A stretch of 64,000 nucleotides of DNA from Lepiota brunneoincarnata (taxonomy: Eukaryota > Basidiomycota > Agaricomycetes > Agaricales > Agaricaceae): the NCBI GenBank assembly GCA_023014365.1, contig JAEBUN010000002.1:1550001-1614000 (forward strand), in the 5' to 3' direction. Below, one piece after another: positions 10,770 through 20,807 of the stretch. Every line of letters starts with the position of its first letter. Within the stretch, counting starts at the first letter, position 1. Under the pieces are notes generated by a model, which was given only the letters and a program-made list of their open reading frames with translations, searched no databases and was not told the origin of the DNA. Position numbers and translations under genes: made by a program.

Positions 10770-12857
10770 TCAGCGGTTGAGACCGAAGCCTCTAGACTTT
10801 CCCTGGCTTGAGTTGCTGCTCAAACCGTAACCAGCATCTTTAACCCTTTTCTCGACTTCCGAAACCTTAGTGTCGACTTCACGCACCGCAGAGTCGATCC
10901 ATTGCAAACTCTCCAGATGACTACTCAAAATCTGGGATATCTGAGTCATCGGATCTTCGTTTGACTCTCCGCTGGGTTTGTTGGAGAGAGAAAGGGCATT
11001 AACAGCGTCAATCATTTGAGACAGAGAACCCGACAAATCATCTAGTTGCGTATGAAGATCGGTTGCGAGCATGTAGCTAGCGCGGAGTCATTGAGCAAAT
11101 GAGTATTAAGGCCGAGTGTGGAAAACCTACTTTTTGTCTCGTTCGGTATCAGCAGGACCGGTGTCAAGAGTTCGCAAGCTTCCCCCTTGACCACCAAGCA
11201 GCTCTTGCGAAATCTTCTCGTAGGCATCCAGGGTTGATGCAAGATCCTTTTGTTGTTGTTCAATGTGATCGAGAGACTGATCGATATCGTTTTGTTGGCG
11301 TTCCGCTGCGGCGACATGGCTATACAGCGCGGTGAGCTGGGGGTGAAAATGAGTCTCCGAAAGAAATACGTGAAAATAATGAACAGACATTGTTCCCGTT
11401 TTCTATTAGAGCGCGATCCCAGACAGCTACTTCCGCAGCAAACCGGTTGAATTCACGAACATGAATCTCAAGCTCTGATGACCACCTGTTCACAATTTCC
11501 TCCAAGGTCTTGCCTCGCAGCATAGAAGGCGGTGGAACCGCAATAGATGCTGTTGCTACAGCAGAGTTAGGTCGAAGTCATTGAAACCGAAGAAAAGTGA
11601 CATACGGGCAGGAGCCAACCTTTCTCCCTCTTTTGCGGTAGCGGCGGGTGCTGAATTCGGTTCCGAGTCAGTTACAGCAAACAAATAATGACAGAGATAC
11701 CACATACTTGCAGTCCCAGGAGGTGGTTCCCTCTTGGGTTCTGTTTTAGCACCGAACAGACTGAATGTGGATGTGGCTGATCATATTTTCAACGTACTAC
11801 TCGGGAAAGAAAGGCCTGAACTCACGCGTCGCCGCGGCATCCTTCTTCTCCTCCGGTTTCGTAAAAAGGCCACCAGAAAGGGCAGGGGTACTGCCTGTTG
11901 CCATGCTGGAGCTTGAGGCATCCTTGCTACCCCCAAGGGAAAAAGGCGAAGTCGCTGAAGTGGTTGCAGGGGTTGGAGACGTAGTTGAAGCAGCGGGGGG
12001 TTTGCCAAAGAGGCCCCCTCCAAAAAGGCTTGGCACTGATCCGGCTGAAGTGCCAACAGCAGGTTGCGTCGTAGAACCGGAGGCTGGGGATGTACTATCG
12101 GCGGGTTTGGGGGGAAGCCCAAATAGGCCGGTCCCCGTTGCCTGCGTTGTGGAAGTTGTCGTGGCGGGCGGCGCTGGGTGGAAAAAAAAAGTATCAAGGT
12201 ATACTCAGACGAACGCGCTGGGGTAGTTTGCATACCAGTTGAAGATGTACTGGCACCAAAAACTTGACAATGGATGAGCATCTGAAGAACAGGTAGGGAA
12301 ACATACTCACGATTTGGCTTTGGCGCGTTTCCTGCGCTATTTTCGTTGGCTTTGTTCAGGCTGAATGGACTTGGTGCTGACCCTCCCCCGAAAAGTGATC
12401 CACCTGCCGGGGCCGCTGAGGTCGTTGCAGATCCCCCACCAAAGAGAGATCCCGCTGCTGGTGCAACTGTAGATGTTGCAGTGGATCCTCCTCCTCCAAA
12501 CAGCGAACCAGGTGCAGGTGTGATCAACGGTGTTGTGGTCGTGGGCTTGTTTCCAAAAAGCCCAGTTGAGGCGCCGCCTCCTCCACCAAATAGACCACTC
12601 CCGGCAGCGGCGTTCCCGAACAAACTTCCCCCAGTTGCATCAGTTGTACTAGTGTTCCCAGTAGACCCCCCTCCAGTACTTCCAAATATACCAGCAGCAG
12701 GCTTGGCTGAGATATAGCGTAAGCTGGAAGTGAGTCAGAGCATTGAAAACAAGGACATACCAACGAATATGTTGGGCGGTTGTGTTGTGGTCGTATTCTG
12801 GGTAGATGAGCTGCCGAAAATTGAACCTGAGCCCGGCTGTTTTCCAAAGGTGCTCAT
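10770..12857 (-). CDS. NSP1: FG nucleoporin Nsp1 (NUP62)
   Basis: A central-channel nucleoporin. ATG 12857 begins MSTFGKQPGSGSIFGSSS. The N-terminal half is an FG-repeat domain with many SLFGGGS, GLFGNKP and FGGG units separated by Ser/Thr/Ala/Pro spacers (about 11800-12850). The C-terminal half is the coiled-coil anchor: GKTLEEIVNRWSSELEIHVR and FNRFAAEVAVWDRALIENGN, then SHVAAAERQQNDIDQSLDHI, then the last exon with LHTQLDDLSGSLSQMIDAVN, ending KSRGFGLNR (TGA at 10770). FG repeats bind karyopherins; the coiled coil joins the Nup82 and Nic96 complexes. NUP82 lies elsewhere in this window. Several short introns; no break seen. Confidence 0.93.
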
Positions 12858-13150
12858 GGTCGTCGTGAAAGTAGCAGGTAACGTGACCGCCACCATCTCC
12901 TCATCACAAACAACTTACTTGCCCGTGCGCTCGTTCTGTTTCTCTTCCCACAGTCTTTGATCTTTGATGTGGACCAGGAGTATTTATTGCAGTGTCGGCC
13001 GCCAGGCTTGACAACCCCATCATGGACCCGATTTCCCTGACAAACCTTAGTGCTCCAGCCATATCCGACTATTCACAGTCGATCATGTCGACCCCTCTGT
13101 GTGTGTGTTGGCCTCCAAATACAGATCTACGCTGAACCACTCAGCACAGG

Positions 13151-14998
13151 ATGGGAGCCAACAATCTGGAGACAACAACAGAGTATCTTGACCCACAAAC
13201 AGGCGAAGTTCCAGACGGTTGGACAACTTGTATTCATCCACAGGTTCCAACAAACCATTAACTTACTGGTGACCGACTGACCGACTTTTAGGGTTGGATA
13301 TATTTCTTCAACCATTCACTCAAGGTTGTCACAGACCAGGACATACGCACCCCGGCAATATACACCTCCATCATGCGTGACATAGGTCGGACCTATGGCC
13401 TAGAGGAGACAATGGAAGTTCACTTCTTTGCTCATGGACATCGTATTGGAATTGCAGAGCAAACTCCAACAAACTTTCGCCTTTTCGTTGATCACGCACG
13501 CTGCCTGGCCTTCTATGAAGAAGGACTAGAAACCACTGTAGATTTCAAGGACTCCACACTTGATCCGGTCCTGTGTCGGTCGCAGTTCCTAAGGTTACAC
13601 CCCCTGATACTGACTTCAGAGTTCCCCTAGTGAACAGAAGGGCTCGTCTATATTGGAATCATCTATGGAACCATCCCGTACATGTTCCAACCCCAGCCAG
13701 AGCATTGACAGATGCATTAGATGCCCTTACCTGGTTTTATGTGAGTCGTTCATGCAACTTTCAGAATCCACCCCTACAACACATGCCCCCGACTTGCAGA
13801 CGGATAATCTGATATCCGGCCACAAAAGCACTGTACCTTTTTCAAAATCTGAATGTGAAGATCTCTTGCGTATCGTGCACCAACTGTCTGGTGACTTTTC
13901 ACTCCTCTGCTGACGTTTGAACCATAATTCATTACTTGTTCAAGACCCCGCCTACGGTCATGCACCTGCCAAGACCGTCTTCCTCGCTTGGATTATCCGA
14001 GAGACTTACAAATTCCGAGATGCTGAAAACCACGGTCGCTACACTGGGAGAGATTTTCAATTGTACCAAGACAGCCGAATTCCACCGCCGGACCCGTCGC
14101 CTTCTCCGTCGTTGTTGGGTTCTCTGACCCAGTTCTTCCTCATTAGGTGTCTCTTCTTTGGGATACCGAATACATACCATTTGCACGTGAAGGTACGTTC
14201 ATGCCTCTTCGCACCTAAGCGTTCTGTAATCCAATCCTTCGCAGCTCACAAGTGAATATCGTGGCCGCTTGGCTAGTGTACAGAATAACTGGGAAAATTA
14301 TGTCGAAAGGCTCGTCCGAGAATATTCTCATTTTCTGCTTATCGTGAGGTTATATCTGCCTCCCAGTATTTCACTTGACTAATTACCCGCATCCTGCAGT
14401 CAACAGTTCTCCTATCGTAAATTGATTGGCTCCTCCTTCAGTGGATCCACGCTAACCTACGTCACGGCCAGCGCTACGATTGGTTTTCTATCAGCCCCAA
14501 ATCTACCAGAGGGCTCGGTCATCGCTGCAGTCGCCTCAGCCCTGACTTCCCTTGGCAGCATCATCGTTGGCGTGTTTTCAATTTGGACACATCAGGCAAA
14601 AACTCAAAAGAGCAACTTTGTATGTATCTTCTTACCTCGCCAACCAGATCACGATTCATATCTTCTCGTAGTTCACTTACCTCCACAACGTGAAACACAG
14701 CTACTTTGGCTTCCTTGGTCATGCAATCATGCTCAGTCTTCCTCCTGTCCTTCTCGTTTGGGCTATCCTCGCCTTCACGCTTTCGTTGGTTGCATACGCT
14801 ATGAATGGCATCAGGGACACTGACCTTCTCAGTCGGTTATCTGCATGGACGATCTTAGGTATCTTCGTCATCTTATTTATCATTGTGGTCTGTGCGTTGT
14901 ATACCTTCTCTATTGTGTGGAAGTTCCGCCAGCGGACAAGCTGTATATCTCGTCGTGCCAAGTCTGTGTGGACCAAAAGCGGCGGTTTTCCCAGGTAG
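13151..14998 (+). CDS. WW-domain protein with C-terminal membrane helices
   Basis: A member of a family common in Agaricomycetes with no established function. ATG 13151 (MGANNLETTTEYLDPQTGEV) leads directly into a WW-like motif, VPDGWTTCIHPQGWIYFFNH, joined across an intron. A middle soluble region follows (RRARLYWNHLWNHPVHVPTP, TPARALTDALDALTWFY). Then comes NNWENYVERLVREYSHFLLI and several hydrophobic segments (GSVIAAVASALTSLGSIIVG, IMLSLPPVLLVWAILAFTLS, AWTILGIFVILFIIVVCALY). Seven or eight introns; one intron inside STVLLS/ATIGFL is needed to keep the membrane part in frame. WW domains bind proline-rich peptides, so a membrane-tethered adaptor is plausible (inference). An upstream ATG at 13025 hits an in-frame TGA, so I took 13151. 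Confidence 0.78.
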
Positions 14999-15166
14999 AA
15001 TTAAGCGATGATTGTATTCTGGCTTCAATCCACACTCACACAGCGCAGCATCAATAGGATATCAATGATCGATTAACACAAGTCAAGCCAAACTTATCAT
15101 CTTATCTCATTCGCATCGGCTCAAGCCATCAAAACTCTTCTCCACTCTCTTTATTACTACCAGACA

Positions 15167-15632
15167 ATGTCCAGCGCCGTCTCAGCATCACCAACCTACC
15201 TGTACAAGCTCATTCCCCCTGATGCGGCTCCACCTGAACCTTTGCCAGCAGAACTCCCTCTGAGCAGCCTGGATCGGGACTCGGGGTTCATCCACCTTTC
15301 CACCGCCGCTCAGGTACTAGGCACTCTGAAAAGATTCTTCACGGATGAGGAAAAGATGTGCATTTTGAGGATACCTTTCCATCCAATCGAGAAAAAGCTC
15401 TATTGGGAAAGCCCGGATGGGAAAGGTATGATCACTCCAGGTGCCCGAATGCCTTGAGCACACTCAAAACATATTACCTGCCATGTTAGTTCGTAAGTCA
15501 GGGCCTGGACAAGGGCTGTTCCCTCATTTGTATGGCGGGAAGCTCGGTAGAGAAGAAGTCAAGGATGTTGTTATATTAGAGAGGGGTTTGGGTTGGGACA
15601 CGTTACAGAGTACCAACTGGCTCATTTATTAA
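15167..15632 (+). CDS. DUF952 family protein
   Basis: A small cytosolic protein of about 130 residues. ATG 15167 (MSSAVSASPTYLYKLIPPDA). One intron near 15426-15489 joins WESPDGK to VRKSGPGQGLFPHLYGG. Family signatures: YLYKLIP near the start, DRDSGFIHLSTAAQVLGTL (substrate-pocket-like GFIHLS), and GLFPHLYGGKLGREEV near the end. DUF952 members resemble ADP-ribosyltransferase folds, but the reaction of the fungal proteins is unknown. Convergent with the P-loop ATPase gene (43 bp between stops). Confidence 0.88.
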
Positions 15633-15674
15633 AGCGGCTCTATGAGAATAATAGCTCACAACTTCAATCTGACT

Positions 15675-17557
15675 TCAATCTGAATAATCTTGAGCAGCAC
15701 TAATGGCAAGGACGGAAGCACCCCCATCATCAGTCAACCGCTTTCTTGTCTTGCAGATGAGGTAGCGACGACCAAAGAGTCCCAACCTGGTGCAGGTTGG
15801 GGCTGCTGGGGCATCACCATTCACCTGGGTCCTAATGCTCTGGAACTTCCCGATACCTGACGGCGCTACTATGATCGACTGCCCAGTCTGACAAGAATGA
15901 GCTTGGGGAAGATCTGAGAAGTACAAGTTCCTCACCTGTAGCCTGACAACCTGATCGAAGACATCCGTCGATGAAAAGTCAGTGGAGACACGTTTGATGA
16001 TGTGGTCCCACCAAGCTGGGGATTGAAATCGGTGGAGGACAACAACATTACATAGATCAATGATGACAGGAGGGAGGATTGTGGGCTCTGGAAAGAAAAT
16101 TATGGTCACCGACTACGCAGATGGCCGAGTAACGGGAGAAGTACCCTGAGTGCTGATAATCACCCGCATGCCCAAGTGCCGTTGTTGCCTGATCATACTG
16201 AGGATCCTCTGAGTAAGCTCAGAGGAACCAGATTCGCTTGAAATGTACTATCACAGTGTAAGCATTGGTTGCCTAAGGACAAGAGAATACTCAGCAAATA
16301 CTGACCTTGTGAGCTTCGTCGATAACTAGAACCTTGCCTGCACTGATATTTGCACGCACAAATAACCTGCATATTATGTTAAAGATTCCACATGCAGACC
16401 CCGAATCAATAAATGGATCCGAAAGATCGATGATCGTGAGCTGCCCTGGGGCAAATCGTGGGCTCTTACCCAACTGCTTCTTTGCAATTACAGGATTGGG
16501 ATGCAAGAATGACGTGAGTAGGGACATGCGTTGCTCGAGTCCAGCCATCTGAGCAGGGTTGAAGTTGACCTTGAGATGTGCAAGCTCCTTTTCAAAGGCA
16601 CGATAACTAAAATTCTCCCCCAGCTTGCGCAGCATTGACTGAAAATCCAAAATAATTATCAGATGTATATGAACTGAGTCCCGAAAAACCCACCAAAATC
16701 AATTGCATGTAAAGTGGAGCAGATTCTGACGAGTTGACGGACATCATTGACATGAACGCCTGAGCATCGAGCTCGGACTCGGAAAAATAGAGCACTTGAA
16801 TATCAACATCTTTTCCAAGAGCATTGGTATAGACGGAATGCAGCGTGTTGATGCTAGAGGGTGAAACGAACACCCGGACTTTGGGTAATCGGATACCCAG
16901 ATCGCTTGAGTTCGACGCAAGCCATGCAACTTCACTGGGAAGTGAAGAGAGTCCACCCTCTCCATAGTGAAGCACAAGACCACTCATGGGCTCGTCGAGG
17001 GTGCCGAGAGTCTTGCATTTCGGAATGAGGAGGTTTTCCAGCATTGCTGACAATGTGTGGGATTTCCCTGAACCTGTTGCCAGAGAATACGTTGAATATA
17101 GACGCCTGAGGGCCATTGACCAAGGACCTGACCTTGGACTCCACAAATCACGGCAGAGAAGGGGGCACTCTGAAGACATCGATAAGAAAGATCTACAATG
17201 TACGAAATCTTGACTACAGACATACACAATTCATGTAGAGCCGCTTATCTTGGGGAACTTCGATGGTCCCTTGGGAACTGGAAGGACACAGTTATGCCAT
17301 GGCGGGGTAGGAGAGAACAGAGCCTACCAGCTGGCAACGACTTGACCAAAAAGCCCGTATTGCAAATCAGACGCCTTCTCCATAACCTCTTCGAGTGCTT
17401 CTTTCAATATGAATGGTGCGTTCTGACACTCGTGTACGGTAGGACCAGGCGAGGGTCGGGGGTCGGAATCCGAACCAATGGTGGGCAAAGATTGGTCGAG
17501 GAGATCCCATTCATCGAGCGAGTGGGATGACGAGGTGCTATCGGAGCAGGTAGACAT
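15675..17557 (-). CDS. HerA/FtsK-like P-loop ATPase, function unknown
   Basis: ATG 17557 starts MSTCSDSTSSSHSLDEWDLL. After an acidic N-terminus and the exon TIEVPQDKRLYMNC, the spliced exons give a Walker A: FSAVICGVQGSGKSHT. The intron removed at this point leaves the GSGKS codon intact, while the unspliced reading gives an unrelated frame. The Walker B is GKVLVIDEAHK (about 16330), and the sensor-like region GMRVIISTQEPTILPPVIID precedes VVVLHRFQSPAWWDHIIK. The order, with HLGMRVIISTQEPT after the DEAH-like box, is typical of the HerA/FtsK/TraG class. In such proteins ATP hydrolysis drives DNA or protein movement, but this fungal branch is uncharacterised. It is divergent from RRP8 across 436 bp. 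Confidence 0.72.
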
Positions 17558-17993
17558 AGTGTTGTGGGGTAGAGGAATGGCAATATCTCCCTTGCTTCTG
17601 GGTTATAAAGCATGTTTCCCTGTCTTTGGGAGGTAAAATCGAACCCTCAGAGTCGGAAATTATGCATCTTGTCCAGGGATGGCCGTGACCTAATTTGGCA
17701 CTCGCAGGCTTTTTCATCTCGAAACTGTTGTGGGATCACGCATGAACCCACGAGGTAAAAACGAACCACCATTGGGCTGGCTGCGAGTGCGCAGCGTGTT
17801 GTTCCACGAACCTCCCAGATAGTTGGATACCCGCAAACTATCCTCAAGCACGGTACTGCGGGCAAGCAATGAGAATCTTCAGCGGGAACGCTGTGCATGA
17901 AAATGGGTTTCATTACATAATCTCCACAAGTTGAGATGCCTAAACTATGTAATAGCAGAACTGGCACAACCCCATCTTTGTTCACCCCAAGAC
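17558..17993. other. Divergent intergenic region, no gene seen
   Basis: This 436-bp gap separates the start codons of the P-loop ATPase and RRP8. A 112-codon open stretch on the minus strand (17647-17985) has no protein-like features. I see no repeat or RNA gene; it probably holds both promoters. Confidence 0.6.
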
Positions 17994-19351
17994 ATGTCCA
18001 CCTTCGAAGTCCCAGGATGGTCCGTTCCAGCTGCCCCTGTGCAGGAGAGCCGAGTTACACCTAAAAAGCGAAAACGCCCCCTTAGTGATGGTCAATCCCT
18101 CGAGGTCAACTTCGATAAGATCATGGAGAAGCTAAAGTGTACTGTTGGAGCCGACGAGAAGAAGAAAGCTCAGAAGAAGAAATCTCCCAAGAAAAGCAGG
18201 CGCGACAAACACAGGTCGGGTGATAAAGCTCAAGCTAGTTCCAACGACCTCAACACGAGGATTATATCTCGACCAAAGCCATTGAAACCCTTCGTTCACG
18301 GTGATGGAGAGTCATCTCGGCCGTCGAAAAGAGCAAAGACGGATCATGAATCCACTCTACGCCCTAATGCTACTCCTTCCGCCTTGGCATCACCTTCCAT
18401 GGGGTCTGGGTTCAAGTTGACGGCGCTTCAGCAAGGAATGAAACAGAGCTTAGATGGGGCACGCTTCAGGTCGGTGACGATTCATGTATTTACTCGGACA
18501 CCTTGTTTATCTGACTCAGGATGATTAACGAGACTTTATACAAATCAGAAAGTGGAGATGCCCACCGGCTAATGCAACAAGACCCAAAAGTCTTTGAAGA
18601 GGTTCGTCCATAATCCTGACATAAGCTCCGCTTGTTGACAGCCGAAAAGTACCATGTAGGCTTTCGGCGCCAGGTACGATGGTGGCCGACCAACCCAGTG
18701 CAACACTATATCTCTGTCCTCTCTTCATATCCTTCTCGGACGGTGATAGTAGATCTGGGCTGTGGGGATGCGGCACTTGCAAAGGCGCTGACACCCAAGG
18801 GGCTGAACGTTCTGTCGTACGATCTGGTGTCCGATAGTGAATATGTGGTTATGGCCGATGTCTTCAAACGGATACCGCTCCCAGGCTCGGAGGGGGAAGG
18901 GAAGGAGAAATCTTGCGGTGCTGCCCAAGTAGTGGATGTTGTTGTTTGCGCTCTCAGTCTAATGGGCACGAATTGGCCAAAATGCTTGCGCGAAGCGTGG
19001 AGAATTCTCAAACCGGAGTGCATACCTTTTCTCAACTTCGGTTTTCTAACTCTGACTAGTTGGATACAGGGGAGAGTTGAAGGTTGCTGAAGTGACTAGT
19101 CGTTTCACAAATATCCGAGAGTTCCTTGCTTTGGTGGGGGACGTTGGTTTCCGTTTGAAGTCCAAGGTTTGTTGCTACCACAATGTCTTAGAACTGAGCT
19201 GATACGTCTCTGAGTACAGGATGAAAGTAATACCCATTTCATGTTGTTTGAGTTCAAAAAAGTTGCACGAAGGCCAAAGTCTGACGATGAATGGGAGACT
19301 CTCTTCTCAAGGGGGCACATACTCCAACCGTGCGAGTACAAGAGGCGATGA
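17994..19351 (+). CDS. RRP8: 25S rRNA adenine-N1 methyltransferase Rrp8
   Basis: A nucleolar SAM-dependent methyltransferase that makes m1A in the large-subunit rRNA. ATG 17994 (MSTFEVPGWSVPAAPVQESR). The N-terminus is Lys-rich with nuclear/nucleolar signals (TPKKRKRPLSD; KKAQKKKSPKKSRRDKHR). The catalytic domain begins ARFRMINETLYKSESGDAHR. It contains EYHVGFRRQVRWWPTNPV across an intron ending in AAAAG, the SAM-binding motif TVIVDLGCGDAALAKAL, then VVDVVVCALSLMGTNWPKCL and REAWRILKPEGELKVAEVTS. The end is HILQPCEYKRR. These are the standard Rrp8 motifs and look intact. Upstream in-frame codons back to 17931 lack conservation. Confidence 0.94.
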
Positions 19352-19523
19352 CGAGACGCAGTCGACTATTTGATAGCTAGATAAGATAATCGCGCTACAT
19401 TACATATCAGTCAGCCAGTCGAGCCCGAGTGGCCCGAGCTAACACGGAGCACATGCTCGGTGTTACGCGTCTGCGACTGACATCTTCTCCACATATCTCC
19501 TCCGCAAAACCGCTGAACCCACC

Positions 19524-20598
19524 ATGGCTAGCGAAATCAACAGGTTGTCAAACCCCATCACCAATAGTCAACTTTCGAAGTTACGCCGGTCTTCTACCAC
19601 CTCGAAAGAGTTTCGTGAGGTGGACTATTCAACATGCTCGATGGTTCACAGGAGGCTGACCGGCCTACTAGGGTATCCACATAATCAGCTTGATCCTTGG
19701 CTATGAAGCTTCCAAGGATCTAGAGGAAGAAACCTTCCAGGGGGTGTGTTGTACACAACTCATCAGTGCATCTCCCAACCAACGATATTTGTCATAGAAC
19801 ACGCCTGTTGGCGTTTTTCAGGGGAAGAAGATCAAAGCGCGGGTTGGACTGACACCTATTCTCCGCGCCGGTCTGGGTATGTCGGATGCGTTGGTGCGTA
19901 GTCGTCACCTGCCATCGTCTCTCAATCTGAATAAGATGCTAGTTGACCCTTTTCCCGTGAGAGCCTTGATTTGTTGCATCTATCTTACTCATGTTTATTC
20001 GGGATCTCGAGGGATGCGCCAGTGTATCATTTAGGCCTCTTCAGAGAAAAAGTGACTCTTCAGCCAGTTGAATGTGAAATCTTGCTTTTCCCTCAGGTTC
20101 CGCGTCAGCATCTCACTATTGTTATTGACAGATTACTCGAAGCTGCCGCCCTCTCCTCCCGTGGATCAGGTGTACTTGCTGGACCCACTAATTGCCACTG
20201 GAGGCACCGCACTTGCTGCGCTATCTATGATCATTGACTGGGGTATCCCGGGTGCGTTTTATCGTCCGGATCATATTTGTGACGCGCCCTAATGCAACCT
20301 GATATTTCATAGTTGATAAGATCAAGTTGTTATCTGTTTTGGCTTCGGAACAAGGTCTCCGTCACATTCAAGAGGAACATCCACGGCTTGAGGTATCTAA
20401 TTCTGATGCTGCCTTCGGTAAATGCTGATCGGAAGTACTTTTCAGATTTGGGTCGCGGGAGTAGATCGTGAGTTGACACCTGGAGGTATCATCAGCCCAG
20501 GTCTTGGAGATACGGTATGTCCCTTCTCCATAAGTTATGTGGGCCCTTAATGATTGGATCTTCAGGGCGATCGTCTCTTCAATACGATCCGCACCTGA
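19524..20598 (+). CDS. Uracil phosphoribosyltransferase, bacterial Upp-like
   Basis: Converts uracil and PRPP to UMP in pyrimidine salvage. ATG 19524 (MASEINRLSNPITNSQLSKL). Key parts: KIKARVGLTPILRAGLGMSD (matches the VPILRAGLGM of bacterial Upp), APVYHLGLFREKVTLQPVEY, the PRPP-binding loop VYLLDPLIATGGTALAALSM, and the C-terminal uracil site GGIISPGLGDTGDRLFNTIR. About six introns of roughly 50 bp. The spacing and the C-terminal GLGDxGDR follow bacterial Upp rather than what I recall of yeast Fur1. An ACGCGT hexamer lies 54 bp before the ATG (19465-19470). Confidence 0.92.
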
Positions 20599-20694
20599 GC
20601 TTATTGTGTCGTGGTGTATGGTCTACGTCGAATCTTTATACTTTGTCGAAATGGCTTTGATGGCGTATCAATTAAATATATCTCAAAATCGGAG

Positions 20695-20700
20695 CACGTG
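20695..20700. promoter_or_regulatory. CACGTG E-box upstream of MET10
   Basis: The palindrome CACGTG lies 108 bp upstream of the MET10 start. In yeasts, Cbf1 binds CACGTG in sulfur-assimilation promoters, including sulfite reductase genes; whether that holds in this fungus is inference. Confidence 0.45.
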
Positions 20701-20807
20701 ATGTGGTGAAAACGCGATTGTTAGCACAAATTGCTTGATCATAGCCCACGACTAAAGAGAAAAAATGGGTACGCACATAACGTTTATCCGTTTCTCTCCC
20801 ATCTGCA

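Noticed and set aside
13585..13640. Apparent frameshift in the WW-domain gene
   Set aside because: An intron of about 55 bp (GTAGAT..CCTAAG) joins ETT to VTPPDTDF in frame, so no shift is needed.
14400..14470. Reading QQFSYRKLIGSS as an exon of the WW-domain gene
   Set aside because: The alternative splice STVLLS|ATIGFL gives the expected membrane helix and removes this stretch as an intron.
17647..17985. 112-codon frame on the minus strand between the ATPase and RRP8
   Set aside because: Composition is random-like and it sits in a divergent promoter.
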